Below, in pieces: positions 27,240-35,892 of a DNA stretch of 64,000 nucleotides. The translations under genes were made by a program, and so were the position numbers. The DNA is from Usitatibacter rugosus (GTDB lineage: Bacteria > Pseudomonadota > Gammaproteobacteria > Burkholderiales > Usitatibacteraceae), in contig NZ_CP053069.1 of assembly GCF_013003965.1 (NCBI RefSeq), positions 589,419 through 653,418 of the forward strand, written 5' to 3'. Every line of letters starts with the position of its first letter. Positions within the stretch are counted from its first letter, which is position 1. Below the pieces are notes generated by a model that was not told the DNA's origin, made no database searches, and saw only the letters and a program-made list of their open reading frames with translations.

Positions 27240-28040
27240 CTACTTCAGCACCGCGTAGCAGCCGCGAAGCACCAGCGAGCGGATGATGATGTGGTCGCAC
27301 GGAATGGTCCGCGGCTGCCCGGAGAGGTAGTTGGTCTCGAGCGATTGCTGCTCCCGCGCCTGGACCATGAGCTCGTCGGCGGCCTTGGGATCCCCGCGCA
27401 GGCGCACCAGGTCCGCAATCGCCGCGAGCGCATCGCCGGCGCCGAGCGTGGTGGAGACGTCGTTGCGATAACGCTGGCCCTCGACGTAGACCACGATCTC
27501 TTCCAGCATCACGCTCGAGACCTTGATGGCCGGGGCTTCGTCGGCGAAGACGCGCGCGCCCCTCGCGAGGTTCTCGATCAGCAGCGTGCGTTGCCGGAAG
27601 TTGTTGGACGTGTGGTAGACCGACCCCTCATACGCATCCAGCGCGGCCTCCAGCTGCGCCACGCCCTCCTGCTTCTCGCCCGCCCGCACGAGCGCCACGC
27701 CGAAGTTGTTGCGGTGCCGGATCCCCGCGCCCGTGTCGTTCATCGTGCCGTCGTACTCGGCGAGGATCTTGCGGAAGACGGGGAAGGTCCTCTCGATCTG
27801 GCCCAGGCGCACGGCCGCCTCGTAGAGGCATTCGTAGGCGGCGACCGCCTGCTTGGCGTCCTTCTCCTTGACCGCTTCCTTCCAGGCGTTGTCGCAGGCC
27901 TCGTAGGCCTTGGCGGGGCGGTCGGCCTTGAACTCGAGCGTCGCCTGGTCGATCCACTGGCGCCAGTTGCTCGGGCCGCGCGAACACCCGGCGGGGACGA
28001 GGAGGGAGAGGACGAGGAGGGTGCGAAGGGCGGCGCTCAC
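27240..28040 (-). CDS. TPR-like lipoprotein
   Basis: 266 residues with a type II signal (LLVLSLLVPAGCSRG, lipobox Cys19). The remainder is helical with Ala/Leu/Tyr spacing typical of tetratricopeptide repeats (for example AYEACDNAWKEAVKEKDAKQ and AVAAYECLYEAAVRLGQIER). It is the last gene of a six-gene minus-strand unit, 17 bp after the histidine kinase. A scaffold role at the membrane is inference. Confidence 0.75.
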   Translation of the reverse strand: MSAALRTLLVLSLLVPAGCSRGPSNWRQWIDQATLEFKADRPAKAYEACDNAWKEAVKEKDAKQAVAAYECLYEAAVRLGQIERTFPVFRKILAEYDGTMNDTGAGIRHRNNFGVALVRAGEKQEGVAQLEAALDAYEGSVYHTSNNFRQRTLLIENLARGARVFADEAPAIKVSSVMLEEIVVYVEGQRYRNDVSTTLGAGDALAAIADLVRLRGDPKAADELMVQAREQQSLETNYLSGQPRTIPCDHIIIRSLVLRGCYAVLK

Positions 28041-28057
28041 CGCCCAAGGATAACCAA

Positions 28058-29407
28058 TCAGGGCGCGAGAGCGGGGAACATCACGCCGACGCGCGTGCCC
28101 GATTCGCCGGGCCGCTCGGAGAGCTCCACCGAGGCGCCGTGGCGCTGCGCGATCTCGCGCACGATCGCGAGCCCGAGGCCGCTGCCTTCGGTCGATTCGT
28201 TGTCGAGGCGATAGAAGCGCTCGAAGATGCGCCCGCGCTCGGCTTCGGGAATGCCCGGCCCGTCGTCGGTCACTTCCAGCAGGGACGAGCGCCCCCAGTG
28301 GCGCGTGGCGATGCGGACGTTACGCGCACCGTAGCGCGACGCGTTGTCGACGAGGTTGGTCGCGAGCTCGCCCAGCAGCATCGGATTGCCGCGGATCGGG
28401 GCGACGTCGAGATCGAACTCCACCTCGACACCCCGCTGCGTCGTAGCCCGCAGCCAGGAATCCGCGCGGTCTCGCACGATGTCGGAGAGGTCGCAGGCGC
28501 GCTGCTCCACCTCGGGATTCGACGCGGGATCGGCGGAGGCGAGCGAGAGCAGCTGCTGCGCGAGGCGTGCGAGGCGTTCCGCACTCGAACGTGCCTGGCC
28601 CAGATGCGCGGCGCGTTCAACCTCGGTTCCCGCGCGCACGAGATCGAGCTGCGCGAGCAGCCCTGCGATCGGCGTGCGAAGCTGGTGCGCCGCGTTCGCG
28701 ACGAAGCGCACCTGCGTGCGTTGCGCCTCGCCCAGCCGTCCCAGCATGTTGTTCAGCTCGCGCAGCACCGGCTTCAGCTCCTCGGCCACGTCGGCATCGC
28801 TGATCGGCGAGAGGTCCTGGTAGGAGCGCGCCTGGATCTCCTCGCGCAAATGCTCGAGCGGTGCCAGGCCTCGCTTCACCCCGTAGAGCACCATGACGGC
28901 CGCGAGCACGCACAGAAGCATGGTCGGTGCGATGACCGAGAGCAGAGCTTCGAGCTGCGCACGCTCGCGCTTGCTCATCGTCTCGGCGACGGCGAGCGTG
29001 ACCGGCCCGCCCCCCACCGACACCTGGCGCGACGTGGCGCGCACCGTCTTGCCGGCGACGTTCGCGTACCAGAAGTGCGGGCCGGGATTCACGTGGGCCG
29101 GCGGCACGCGCAGCGCCGGGTCCCCGGCGATCAGGCGGCCGTCGCTGCCGAAGAGCGCGAAGTACATGCGCGTCTCGGCGTCGGAGCGGAGGATGGTTTC
29201 GCTTTGCGTCGGGGCGAGCAGGGCGGGCGTGCCGTCCTGCAGCCCCACGTGGATCACCGTCGCCGTGGCGACGTCGGCGAGGTCTTCGTCGAAGGATGCG
29301 GTCTGGTGTTCATGGAGCAACTGGTAGGAGCCCGCCGCGGCCAGCGCGAGCACCACCACCATCGGAGGCAACAGCCAGGCGAGAAGCGTCCTTCGAAGGC
29401 TACGCAT
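28058..29407 (-). CDS. sensor histidine kinase (QseC/TctE-like)
   Basis: 449 residues. Membrane segment LLAWLLPPMVVVLALAA at the N-terminus, a periplasmic sensor region (about 35-165), a second membrane segment (IAPTMLLCVLAAVMVLYG), then the H-box AAHQLRTP (phospho-acceptor His), N-box ATNLVDNASRYG, and G-boxes DDGPGIPE and GSGLGLAIV. The start ATG 29407 overlaps the response-regulator gene by 8 bp, indicating coupling. The ligand is unknown; the neighbours are membrane proteases and a barrel-like protein, so an envelope signal is plausible. Confidence 0.93.
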   Translation of the reverse strand: MRSLRRTLLAWLLPPMVVVLALAAAGSYQLLHEHQTASFDEDLADVATATVIHVGLQDGTPALLAPTQSETILRSDAETRMYFALFGSDGRLIAGDPALRVPPAHVNPGPHFWYANVAGKTVRATSRQVSVGGGPVTLAVAETMSKRERAQLEALLSVIAPTMLLCVLAAVMVLYGVKRGLAPLEHLREEIQARSYQDLSPISDADVAEELKPVLRELNNMLGRLGEAQRTQVRFVANAAHQLRTPIAGLLAQLDLVRAGTEVERAAHLGQARSSAERLARLAQQLLSLASADPASNPEVEQRACDLSDIVRDRADSWLRATTQRGVEVEFDLDVAPIRGNPMLLGELATNLVDNASRYGARNVRIATRHWGRSSLLEVTDDGPGIPEAERGRIFERFYRLDNESTEGSGLGLAIVREIAQRHGASVELSERPGESGTRVGVMFPALAP

Positions 29408-30074
29408 CCTTCCAGGCTTCGACCAGGTAGCCCAGGCCGCGGATCGTGCGGATCTTGATGCCCGAGTCCTCGAGCTTCGAGCGCAGGCGCGACATGTGCA
29501 CCTCGATCGCGTTGGCCGAGATCTCCTCGTTCCACGAGGCGACGGCGCCGGCGATCTTGTCCTTGCCCACGATGGCCTCGACGTTCGAGAACAGGTACTC
29601 GAGGATCGCGTGCTCGCGCTGCGGGAGGTCGAGCGGCTTGCCCGAGAGCATGGCGCGCTTGCGGTCGAGATCGATGGTGAGCGGGCCGTGCTCGATGATG
29701 CGCGACTTGAGCGCACGGCCGCGGCGAGCGAGCGCGTACACGCGCGCGAGCAGCTCTTCCGTGGCGTACGGCTTCGGCAGGTAGTCGTCGGCCCCGAGCG
29801 TGAGGCCCTGCACGCGGTCCGACACATCGTTGCGCGCGGTGAGCACGAGCACCGATTGCTGGCCGCCGTTCGCGCGCATCTTGCGCAGCCACGAGAAGCC
29901 GTCGACGCCGGGCAGGCCGATGTCGAGGATCACGAGGTCGATCTGCGAGACGCGCAGGGCCGTATCGGCTTGCTCCGCGGACGTCACGGAATCGGCGACA
30001 TAGCCTTCGCGGCGAAGCTTCTCGGTGATGCCGCCGGCGAGGATGGGATCGTCTTCTACGATGAGTACATGCAT
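29400..30074 (-). CDS. OmpR/PhoB-family response regulator
   Basis: 224 residues. The receiver has acidic EDD near residue 7, the phospho-acceptor Asp in LVILDIGLPG (about residue 51), TAR, and Lys in DDYLPKP. The C-terminal winged helix includes LPQREHAILEYL and VHMSRLRSKL with IRTIRGLGYLV. It works with the overlapping histidine kinase. It is 2 bp downstream of the barrel-like exported protein gene. Confidence 0.95.
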   Translation of the reverse strand: MHVLIVEDDPILAGGITEKLRREGYVADSVTSAEQADTALRVSQIDLVILDIGLPGVDGFSWLRKMRANGGQQSVLVLTARNDVSDRVQGLTLGADDYLPKPYATEELLARVYALARRGRALKSRIIEHGPLTIDLDRKRAMLSGKPLDLPQREHAILEYLFSNVEAIVGKDKIAGAVASWNEEISANAIEVHMSRLRSKLEDSGIKIRTIRGLGYLVEAWKDA

Positions 30075-30076
30075 GG

Positions 30077-30784
30077 TCAGGGGCTCGCGTTTTCGAGTTT
30101 GTAGTATAGGCCGACAGACACGAATTTCTCGGACTTCGTTCCCCCGGAACGCGCTACGTATGTCAGGTCCACGTCAAGATTCTTCGCGATTTGCGTCCAC
30201 TTTCCGCCCACCCGGTAGAAGGGACGGCTCGCGTTCTCCCCGAAGACTTCGCCGACCACGGTGAGGGGAATGCCGGCGAGCGGCGCCTCGAACGCGATTC
30301 CCCAGAGGGTGAGATCGCGTTTTTCCGCGCTGTTGCGAAACCAGCCTGCGTTGAGATGCAGCAAGCGGTCCGGCGCGCCGAGCTGGAAACTCACTGGAAC
30401 AATTGCATACAAGTTGTTCCAACCGGATTCAGTTTCACGAAGGGGAAAACGCTGCACGCCCACCGTGAGGCCGACGCCCCAGGGGTTGTCGTCCACGGAG
30501 ACGAACACGGTCTTGCCCTGCACATAGGCCTGCGAGAGCGCGCCCTGGCCGTCCATGTGCGTCCGCGAGGCGCCGAGCTGCCATTCGAAGTTGCCGCCGA
30601 AATTGCACGCAGGCGCGGCCCAGAAATCGGTGGCCACGCGGCTGCGGTCGACCCACGCTTCGAGCTGGCACGCCTTCGGTTCGAGGATGGTCGCGTCGTC
30701 GGTGGTGAGCGGGCGGCCCGCATGCACCACACCCGGCATTGCGAGGCCGACGAGCAGCCACCGCAATGCGCGAGCGGTGCTCAC
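30077..30784 (-). CDS. exported outer-membrane barrel-like protein
   Basis: 235 residues from GTG 30784 (read as MSTARALRWLLVGLAMPGV, a signal peptide). The mature part begins GRPLTTDDATIL, as in transporter-like outer-membrane proteins of the phenol-degradation (MetA) type, and consists of alternating beta strands (GVGLTVGVQRF, LLHLNAGWF) ending VGLYYKLENASP. The GTG start overlaps the stop of the J-like protease gene (GTGA), so translation is coupled. Two Cys lie near the N-terminus. Transport substrate, if any, unknown. Confidence 0.7.
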   Translation of the reverse strand: MSTARALRWLLVGLAMPGVVHAGRPLTTDDATILEPKACQLEAWVDRSRVATDFWAAPACNFGGNFEWQLGASRTHMDGQGALSQAYVQGKTVFVSVDDNPWGVGLTVGVQRFPLRETESGWNNLYAIVPVSFQLGAPDRLLHLNAGWFRNSAEKRDLTLWGIAFEAPLAGIPLTVVGEVFGENASRPFYRVGGKWTQIAKNLDVDLTYVARSGGTKSEKFVSVGLYYKLENASP

Positions 30785-31779
30785 ACCTTGTTGATCCAGT
30801 CGGCCGGCACCGCGAAGTTGAGGTTCTGCCCGAACTTGTGCTGGAACGTGACGATGCCGACGAGGCGGCCCTGCGTATCGAAGAGCCCGCCGCCGGAAGA
30901 GCCGGGCGAGATGGGCGCGGAGGTCTGGATCACCTTGCCGTCGGGGAAGTCGCGCAGCGCGGAGACGATGCCTTCGCTGATCGTGAGCTCGAGGCCTTGC
31001 GGAGCGCCGATCGCGAACACGCGTTGCCCCGGCTTCAGGTTCGCAACACTGCCGAGCTGGACGGCAGGCGCGCTGAGGCCCGAGACCGAGAGCTTGCAGA
31101 GGTCGTGCTCGTTGTCTTCCGCCGAGACCGACGCACGGTATTCCTCGTTGCCCACTTTCACGCTGATCTCGCTGCCGTTGCGCGTGACGTGGCAGTTGGT
31201 GATGACCACGCCGGGGCCGATCACGACGCCGCTGCCCTGGCTCACGGGTTGCCCACCCGCGTCGCGCACCAGCACGCGCGCGACGCTTTGCGAGGCGCTC
31301 GCGAAGACGCTCTCCGCGGTGCCCATGACGGCCGGCAGGTTGGTCGTGGAGGCGGTGGATTCGAAGGCGTTGCCCGGCACGGGCGGCGCGATGGTGACGG
31401 GCGCGGGGCGGGTGGGATCGTAGTCGCTCGCCACGCGCGACACGGACTTCACCGTCATGACAGGCTCGCGGGGCTTGCTCCACTTCATCCACGCGAGGCC
31501 GGCCGCCACGATGACGACGGGCAGCGCCCACTTCACCCAGCCCGGGACACCGCTTTCCTTCTTCACCGACCTGCGGCGGGCCGGCAGCGTTTCGTCGTAG
31601 CCCGCGCGCACGGTGTTGTTCGAGAGCACGCGGTAGGCCTCGCGCACGTCGTCCAGGCTATCCGTGCCCGCGTACGTGCGGTTCTTGAATTCGTCGACGC
31701 GCTCGCGGAAGGCGGCGGCGATCTCCACCGAGGAAGCATCGCGCTCGACACCGAGCACGTCGTAGTGGGTGCGCGTCAT
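30781..31779 (-). CDS. J-like domain / TM / trypsin-like serine protease (copy 1)
   Basis: 332 residues. Residues 1-65 align with a DnaJ J-domain (HYDVLGVERDAS then VREAYRVLSNNTVRAGYD), but the invariant HPD is absent (the loop reads VDEFKNR). A membrane segment follows (WALPVVIVAAGLAW, about 82-96). The C-terminal half is a trypsin fold with His in TNCHV, Asp in EHDLCKL and Ser in SPGSSGGGLFD, close to the DegP-type family but with no PDZ domain. The protease domain should face the periplasm and the J-like part the cytoplasm. The 3-bp spacing to copy 2 indicates one transcript. Confidence 0.85.
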   Translation of the reverse strand: MTRTHYDVLGVERDASSVEIAAAFRERVDEFKNRTYAGTDSLDDVREAYRVLSNNTVRAGYDETLPARRRSVKKESGVPGWVKWALPVVIVAAGLAWMKWSKPREPVMTVKSVSRVASDYDPTRPAPVTIAPPVPGNAFESTASTTNLPAVMGTAESVFASASQSVARVLVRDAGGQPVSQGSGVVIGPGVVITNCHVTRNGSEISVKVGNEEYRASVSAEDNEHDLCKLSVSGLSAPAVQLGSVANLKPGQRVFAIGAPQGLELTISEGIVSALRDFPDGKVIQTSAPISPGSSGGGLFDTQGRLVGIVTFQHKFGQNLNFAVPADWINKV

Positions 31780-31782
31780 GGG

Positions 31783-32799
31783 CTACTGCTTCGGCGGAGG
31801 CTGGCCGCGCGTACGCATCTGCGCGAGCGAGCCGGCGGCGGTCGCGGCGTTGCCCTTGTCGGTGAGCACACCGATCAGGCGGCCGTACGCGTCGAAGAGC
31901 CCGCCGCCGCTCGCGCCGGCCGGAACGGGAACGGAGAGATCGATCATGCGTGCGGTGTTCGTGGCGCGCAGCGCCTTCACCGTGCCCTCGACGACGGAGA
32001 GGTGCGTGCCCTCGTGGTAGCCGACCACGAAGACCTTGTCGCCGGCCTTGGGCTCGTCGGTGTGGGGGACGAGGGGCCTCGCCGAGACGGGCGTGATGGT
32101 GAGGCGACAGAGGTCGAGGTCTTCGTCGAAGATCGCGACGGTGGCCGGCACCGATTCGACGCCGATGCGCGCGACGATCGTGGCGCTGGGCGGCAGGGCG
32201 TGGCACGTGGTGACGATGGCATCCGGTGCGACGAGCACGCCGTTGCCCACGGGCTGCGGCTTGCCGGAGATGTCGTACGCGAGGATGCCGGCGATGACGG
32301 GGGCGGCGATGCCGAGGATCTCGGTCGCATCGCGCGTCTTGGGCGGCGGAGGCGGCGGGGGCGCGGCGACCTTGTCCGCGGCGATCGGCGCGGGCGGCGT
32401 GGAGCGATCGCCCGAGCCCATGCGCCAGAAGACGATGGCGGCGACGATCACGAAGGCGACGACGGCGGCGATGAGGATGCCGCGCTTGCGTCCTTTCGCG
32501 GCGACGGTGTCTTCGTCGTCCGCTTCCAGCACGAGGTCGGGGGCGCCGTGGGCTTTCGCCTCCTCGCGCTCCTCGCGCGTGATCATCGACGCGTCGTAGG
32601 CCTCGCGCTCCTTCGGCTGGCAGAGAATATGATAGGCCTCGCGGACCAGCGCGATTTCCTGCGGGTCCGTACCGGGCCTGCGCTCCATCTCCGCGAGACG
32701 TTTCTTGTACGCAACGCCGATGTCGATCGCCATGGCATCGCGCTGGACGCCGAGGATGTCGTAGAGCGAGCGCTTCTTGGCAGGCGGTTTGGCCGACAT
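31783..32799 (-). CDS. J-like domain / TM / trypsin-like serine protease (copy 2)
   Basis: 338 residues with the same architecture as the next gene: J-like region (LYDILGVQRDAM ... VREAYHILCQPKEREAYD) lacking HPD (loop LAEMERR), a membrane segment (ILIAAVVAFVIVAAIVFW), a Pro-rich linker (eight Pro) and a trypsin-like domain with His in TTCHA, Asp in DLDLCRL and Ser in PAGASGGGLFD. The catalytic triad looks intact. It is first in the six-gene minus-strand unit and diverges from the GDPD lipoprotein across about 28 bp, so its promoter probably overlaps that gene's leader. Confidence 0.85.
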   Translation of the reverse strand: MSAKPPAKKRSLYDILGVQRDAMAIDIGVAYKKRLAEMERRPGTDPQEIALVREAYHILCQPKEREAYDASMITREEREEAKAHGAPDLVLEADDEDTVAAKGRKRGILIAAVVAFVIVAAIVFWRMGSGDRSTPPAPIAADKVAAPPPPPPPKTRDATEILGIAAPVIAGILAYDISGKPQPVGNGVLVAPDAIVTTCHALPPSATIVARIGVESVPATVAIFDEDLDLCRLTITPVSARPLVPHTDEPKAGDKVFVVGYHEGTHLSVVEGTVKALRATNTARMIDLSVPVPAGASGGGLFDAYGRLIGVLTDKGNAATAAGSLAQMRTRGQPPPKQ

Positions 32800-32827
32800 T
32801 CATGGATCATATAGAGAGGGACCCCGC

Positions 32828-33763
32828 ATGAAAACAACCGTCTGGCTGGTCGCGGCGACCGTCGGTCTGGCCGGCTGCACCACGCTCGAGATCCAGGGGC
32901 ATCGCGGGGCTCGCGGCCTGGCGCCGGAGAACACCCTCGCGGCCTTCGGAAAGGCCCTCGACGCGGGCGTGGATACCCTCGAGCTGGACGTCGGCGTCAC
33001 GAAGGACGGCTGGGTCGTCGTGACCCACGACCAGGCGCTGAACCCCGACATCACGCGCGGCCCCGACGGCAAGTACCTCGAGGGCAAGGCCGGCCCGGCG
33101 ATCAAGGACCTCACGTTCGTCGAGCTGCAGCAATACGACGTGGGGCGCATCAAGCCCGGCACCGAATACGCCAAGCGCTACCCCGACCAGCAGGCCATCG
33201 ACGGAACGCGGATCCCGACGCTCGTGGACGTCATGCAGCTGGTGCGCGATCGCGCCCATCGAGGCGTCACGCTCAACATCGAGATCAAGCGCGATCCCAC
33301 CAAGCCGGAGCTGACACCGCCCGCGCGTACCTACGTCGGCGCGCTCATCACCACGCTCTACACGTACAGCTTCCAGCAGCGGGTGACGATCCAGTCCTTC
33401 GACTGGGAGGCGCTCGAGATCGCGAAGGCGCTGGCCCCGCACATCCCGCGCTCGTACCTCACCGCGCAGAGGAAGACCTTCGACACGATCGAAGCGGAGA
33501 AGGGCGGCTCGAAGTGGACCGCGGGCTACCGGTACGCGGACTACGGCTCGGTGCCGAAGATGGTGCGGGCCGCGGGCGGGTTGATCTGGTCGCCGAACTA
33601 CAACGACCTGGACGAGGCGAAGGTGAAGGAGGCGAAGGAGCTGCACCTCGTGGTGATGCCCTGGACCGTGAACGATCCCGAGGTGGCGAAGAAGCTCAAG
33701 GCCTGGGGCGTGGACGGCGTGATCACCGACCGGCCCGACCTCATTCGCGCGTCAATGAAATAG
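32828..33763 (+). CDS. glycerophosphodiester phosphodiesterase, lipoprotein
   Basis: 311 residues. A type II signal peptide with lipobox VGLAGC (Cys17), then the GDPD signature: GHRGARGLAPENTLAAF, ELDVGVTKDGWVVVTHD, EIKRDP and a late MPWTVND with DGVITDRPD. The enzyme hydrolyses glycerophosphodiesters to glycerol-3-phosphate and an alcohol, here at the periplasmic face. The ATG 32828 is preferred to an upstream in-frame ATG inside the divergent protease gene. Its 3' end overlaps the convergent dioxygenase gene by 12 bp. Confidence 0.93.
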   Translation: MKTTVWLVAATVGLAGCTTLEIQGHRGARGLAPENTLAAFGKALDAGVDTLELDVGVTKDGWVVVTHDQALNPDITRGPDGKYLEGKAGPAIKDLTFVELQQYDVGRIKPGTEYAKRYPDQQAIDGTRIPTLVDVMQLVRDRAHRGVTLNIEIKRDPTKPELTPPARTYVGALITTLYTYSFQQRVTIQSFDWEALEIAKALAPHIPRSYLTAQRKTFDTIEAEKGGSKWTAGYRYADYGSVPKMVRAAGGLIWSPNYNDLDEAKVKEAKELHLVVMPWTVNDPEVAKKLKAWGVDGVITDRPDLIRASMK

Positions 33764-34564
33764 CCAGGCGTCCATGCCGAGCGAGCCCATCTCGATGCCG
33801 AGCTCGATGCGTTCGGCGCCGAGGGGCTCGGCGATGTCGTCCTCGTGGCTCGCTTCCGGGAAGCCCCCGGCGCCCATCGCGACGAAGAACGGATCGAAGT
33901 GCTCTTCCGTCGGGTGCGCGCGCGAAGGCTGCGGTGCGAGGCGGCGGTAGTCCAGCAAGTCCTCGAGCGCCCTTTCCCCGACCTTCTGCGCGATCCAGTC
34001 GTTGAAGTCGCGCGCCCAGTCCATCACCTTGCCGGACCCGCTCCAGTCGAGGTCGCGCAGGTTGTGCACGATGCCTCCCGAACCGATCACCAACACGCCG
34101 CCCTCGCGCATCGGTGCCAGGGCCTTGCCGATCGCGTAGTGGTGGCGCGCGCCCTGGCGCGATTGCACCGAGACCTGCGCCACCGGAATGTCCGCCTTCG
34201 GGTACATCCACCTCAGCGGCACCCAGGCGCCGTGGTCCAAGCCGCGCGCGGCGTCGACCTCGACGACCAGGCCCGCGTTCGCGAGCGACGCCTGCACGCG
34301 CTGCGCGAGGATCGGCGAGCCCTTGGCGGGATAGCGGATCTGGTAGAGCTCCTCGGGGAAGCCGGTGAAGTCGTGGATCGTCTCGGGCTGGCGCGCTCCG
34401 GAGACGAGCGGGGTGGAGGTGTCCCAGTGCGCGGAGACCATCACGATGGCTTCCGGGCGGGGGAGCACGTTGCCCAGGCGCGTCCAGGCGCGGGTGACGT
34501 CGTTCGCCTGGTTCGCGATCGTGGGCGCGCCGTGCGAGACGAAGAGGCTGGGGATCGTGGCCAT
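33752..34564 (-). CDS. extradiol ring-cleavage dioxygenase family protein (LigB/DODA type)
   Basis: 270 residues. Metal-site motifs SHGAP (His about residue 11), SAHW, DHGAWVPL and GSGGIVHNL fit the class III extradiol family that includes YgiD-type 4,5-DOPA dioxygenases. These cytoplasmic enzymes open catechol rings using Fe(II) or Zn. The ATG 34564 is 5 bp downstream of the MFS gene stop, so it may be the last gene of the S41-MFS-dioxygenase unit. Substrate cannot be read from sequence. Confidence 0.9.
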   Translation of the reverse strand: MATIPSLFVSHGAPTIANQANDVTRAWTRLGNVLPRPEAIVMVSAHWDTSTPLVSGARQPETIHDFTGFPEELYQIRYPAKGSPILAQRVQASLANAGLVVEVDAARGLDHGAWVPLRWMYPKADIPVAQVSVQSRQGARHHYAIGKALAPMREGGVLVIGSGGIVHNLRDLDWSGSGKVMDWARDFNDWIAQKVGERALEDLLDYRRLAPQPSRAHPTEEHFDPFFVAMGAGGFPEASHEDDIAEPLGAERIELGIEMGSLGMDAWLFH

Positions 34565-34569
34565 GGAAG

Positions 34570-35892
34570 CTAGATGGGTGCGGCGGCGGCCGGGTTCAAC
34601 ATCGCGACCCGCTCCCGGCCCCGCCGCTCGTTCACGAACGCGAGGCAGCCGAGCGCGGCGATGAAGAAGACGCCGGTGAGCAGCATCGCGAGGCGATGGT
34701 TGCCGCCGGTGGCCCAGGAGACTGCGCCGTACGTCACGGGCCCGAGGATGGAGGCGAGGCGCGTGGCCACGCCCCAGAGCCCGAAGAATTCCGCGGCGCG
34801 CTCCTTCGGCGAGAAGTACGCGACCAGCGCGCGCCCCGCCGATTGCGACGAGCCCATGCACAGCCCCGCGAGGTTGGCCGCGACCCAGAAGAGCGCGGTG
34901 GTGGTGGACGCATACGCGACGATCGTCATGAGGACCCAGCCGACGATCGTGATGCGCAGCGCCATCACCTTGCCGATGCGATCCTGCGCGTATCCGAAAG
35001 CGAAGGCGCCGATGGCCGCCGTCACGTTCACGACGAGGATCAGCATGATCGTGTCCTGCGTCTTGAAGCCCATCACCTGCTCGGCGTAGATGGCCGCGAG
35101 CGTGATGACGGTGGCCACACCGGCCTGGTAGCAGGTGCCGCACGCGAAGAGCCAGAGGAGGTCGCGATATTGCGCGGCTTCCCGTGCGGTGTGTAGCAGC
35201 CTCGCCATCGCGTGCGATTCCACGTTGGCGGGCGGCGTGGGCACGGCGCGTTCCTTCAGCAGCAGGAAGGTGGGCAGTGCCGCGAGGCCGAAGACCACGG
35301 CGGTGATGATCATCGTGCCGCTCACGGCTTCGGAGGCCGTCGATCCGCGCGATCCGGCGGTGAGCACCCAGGCGAGGCAGAGGGCCAGCGCGATGAGCCC
35401 GCCCACGTAGCCCCAGCTCCATCCCCAGCCCGAGACCTTGCCGAGCGACTCGGGGCGGGCGAGCTCGGGCAGGAAGGCGGCGGTGAGGTTTTCGCCGAGC
35501 GCGTAGGCGACGTTCGAGACGATGATGAAGACGACGGCCCAGGCGACCATGCCCGGCCCCGCGAAGGCCAGCGCGAAGGTGCCGCCGACGCAGATGAGCG
35601 TGCTCACCGCGAGCGCCTTCTTCTTCGCGGCGTGCGCATCGGCCCAGGCGCCGACGAGCGGGCCGAGGCCCATCACGATCGCGTACGAGATGCCGAGCGC
35701 GACCGTCCACGCGAACGTGGCCCACTCCTCGTTCTTCGCGACCACGGAGACGAAGTACGCGTTGAAGACGGCGGTGAGGACGACGGTGGTGTAGCCGGAG
35801 TTGGCGAAGTCGTACATCGCCCATCCGAAGACTTCGCGGCGACGGACGCCGGGATTCAGTGCCGGGTGGCCCTCGCTCGGGGCGGCGCTCAC
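34570..35892 (-). CDS. MFS transporter, UMF1 family
   Basis: 440 residues with 11 to 12 membrane segments. The N-terminus FGWAMYDFANSGYTTVVL is characteristic of the UMF1/Atg22-like subfamily, and GPLVGAWADAHAAKKKAL is the MFS loop 2-3 motif. The start is GTG 35892, overlapping the stop of the S41 peptidase gene (GTGA). The frame runs much further upstream but only as an antisense shadow of that gene. Substrate unknown; the family is linked to amino-acid or small-solute export. Confidence 0.88.
   Translation of the reverse strand: MSAAPSEGHPALNPGVRRREVFGWAMYDFANSGYTTVVLTAVFNAYFVSVVAKNEEWATFAWTVALGISYAIVMGLGPLVGAWADAHAAKKKALAVSTLICVGGTFALAFAGPGMVAWAVVFIIVSNVAYALGENLTAAFLPELARPESLGKVSGWGWSWGYVGGLIALALCLAWVLTAGSRGSTASEAVSGTMIITAVVFGLAALPTFLLLKERAVPTPPANVESHAMARLLHTAREAAQYRDLLWLFACGTCYQAGVATVITLAAIYAEQVMGFKTQDTIMLILVVNVTAAIGAFAFGYAQDRIGKVMALRITIVGWVLMTIVAYASTTTALFWVAANLAGLCMGSSQSAGRALVAYFSPKERAAEFFGLWGVATRLASILGPVTYGAVSWATGGNHRLAMLLTGVFFIAALGCLAFVNERRGRERVAMLNPAAAAPI

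Noticed and set aside
30781-32799. The two J-like proteins as bona fide DnaJ co-chaperones
   Set aside because: Neither has the HPD tripeptide, the G/F region or the Cys-rich zinc repeats.
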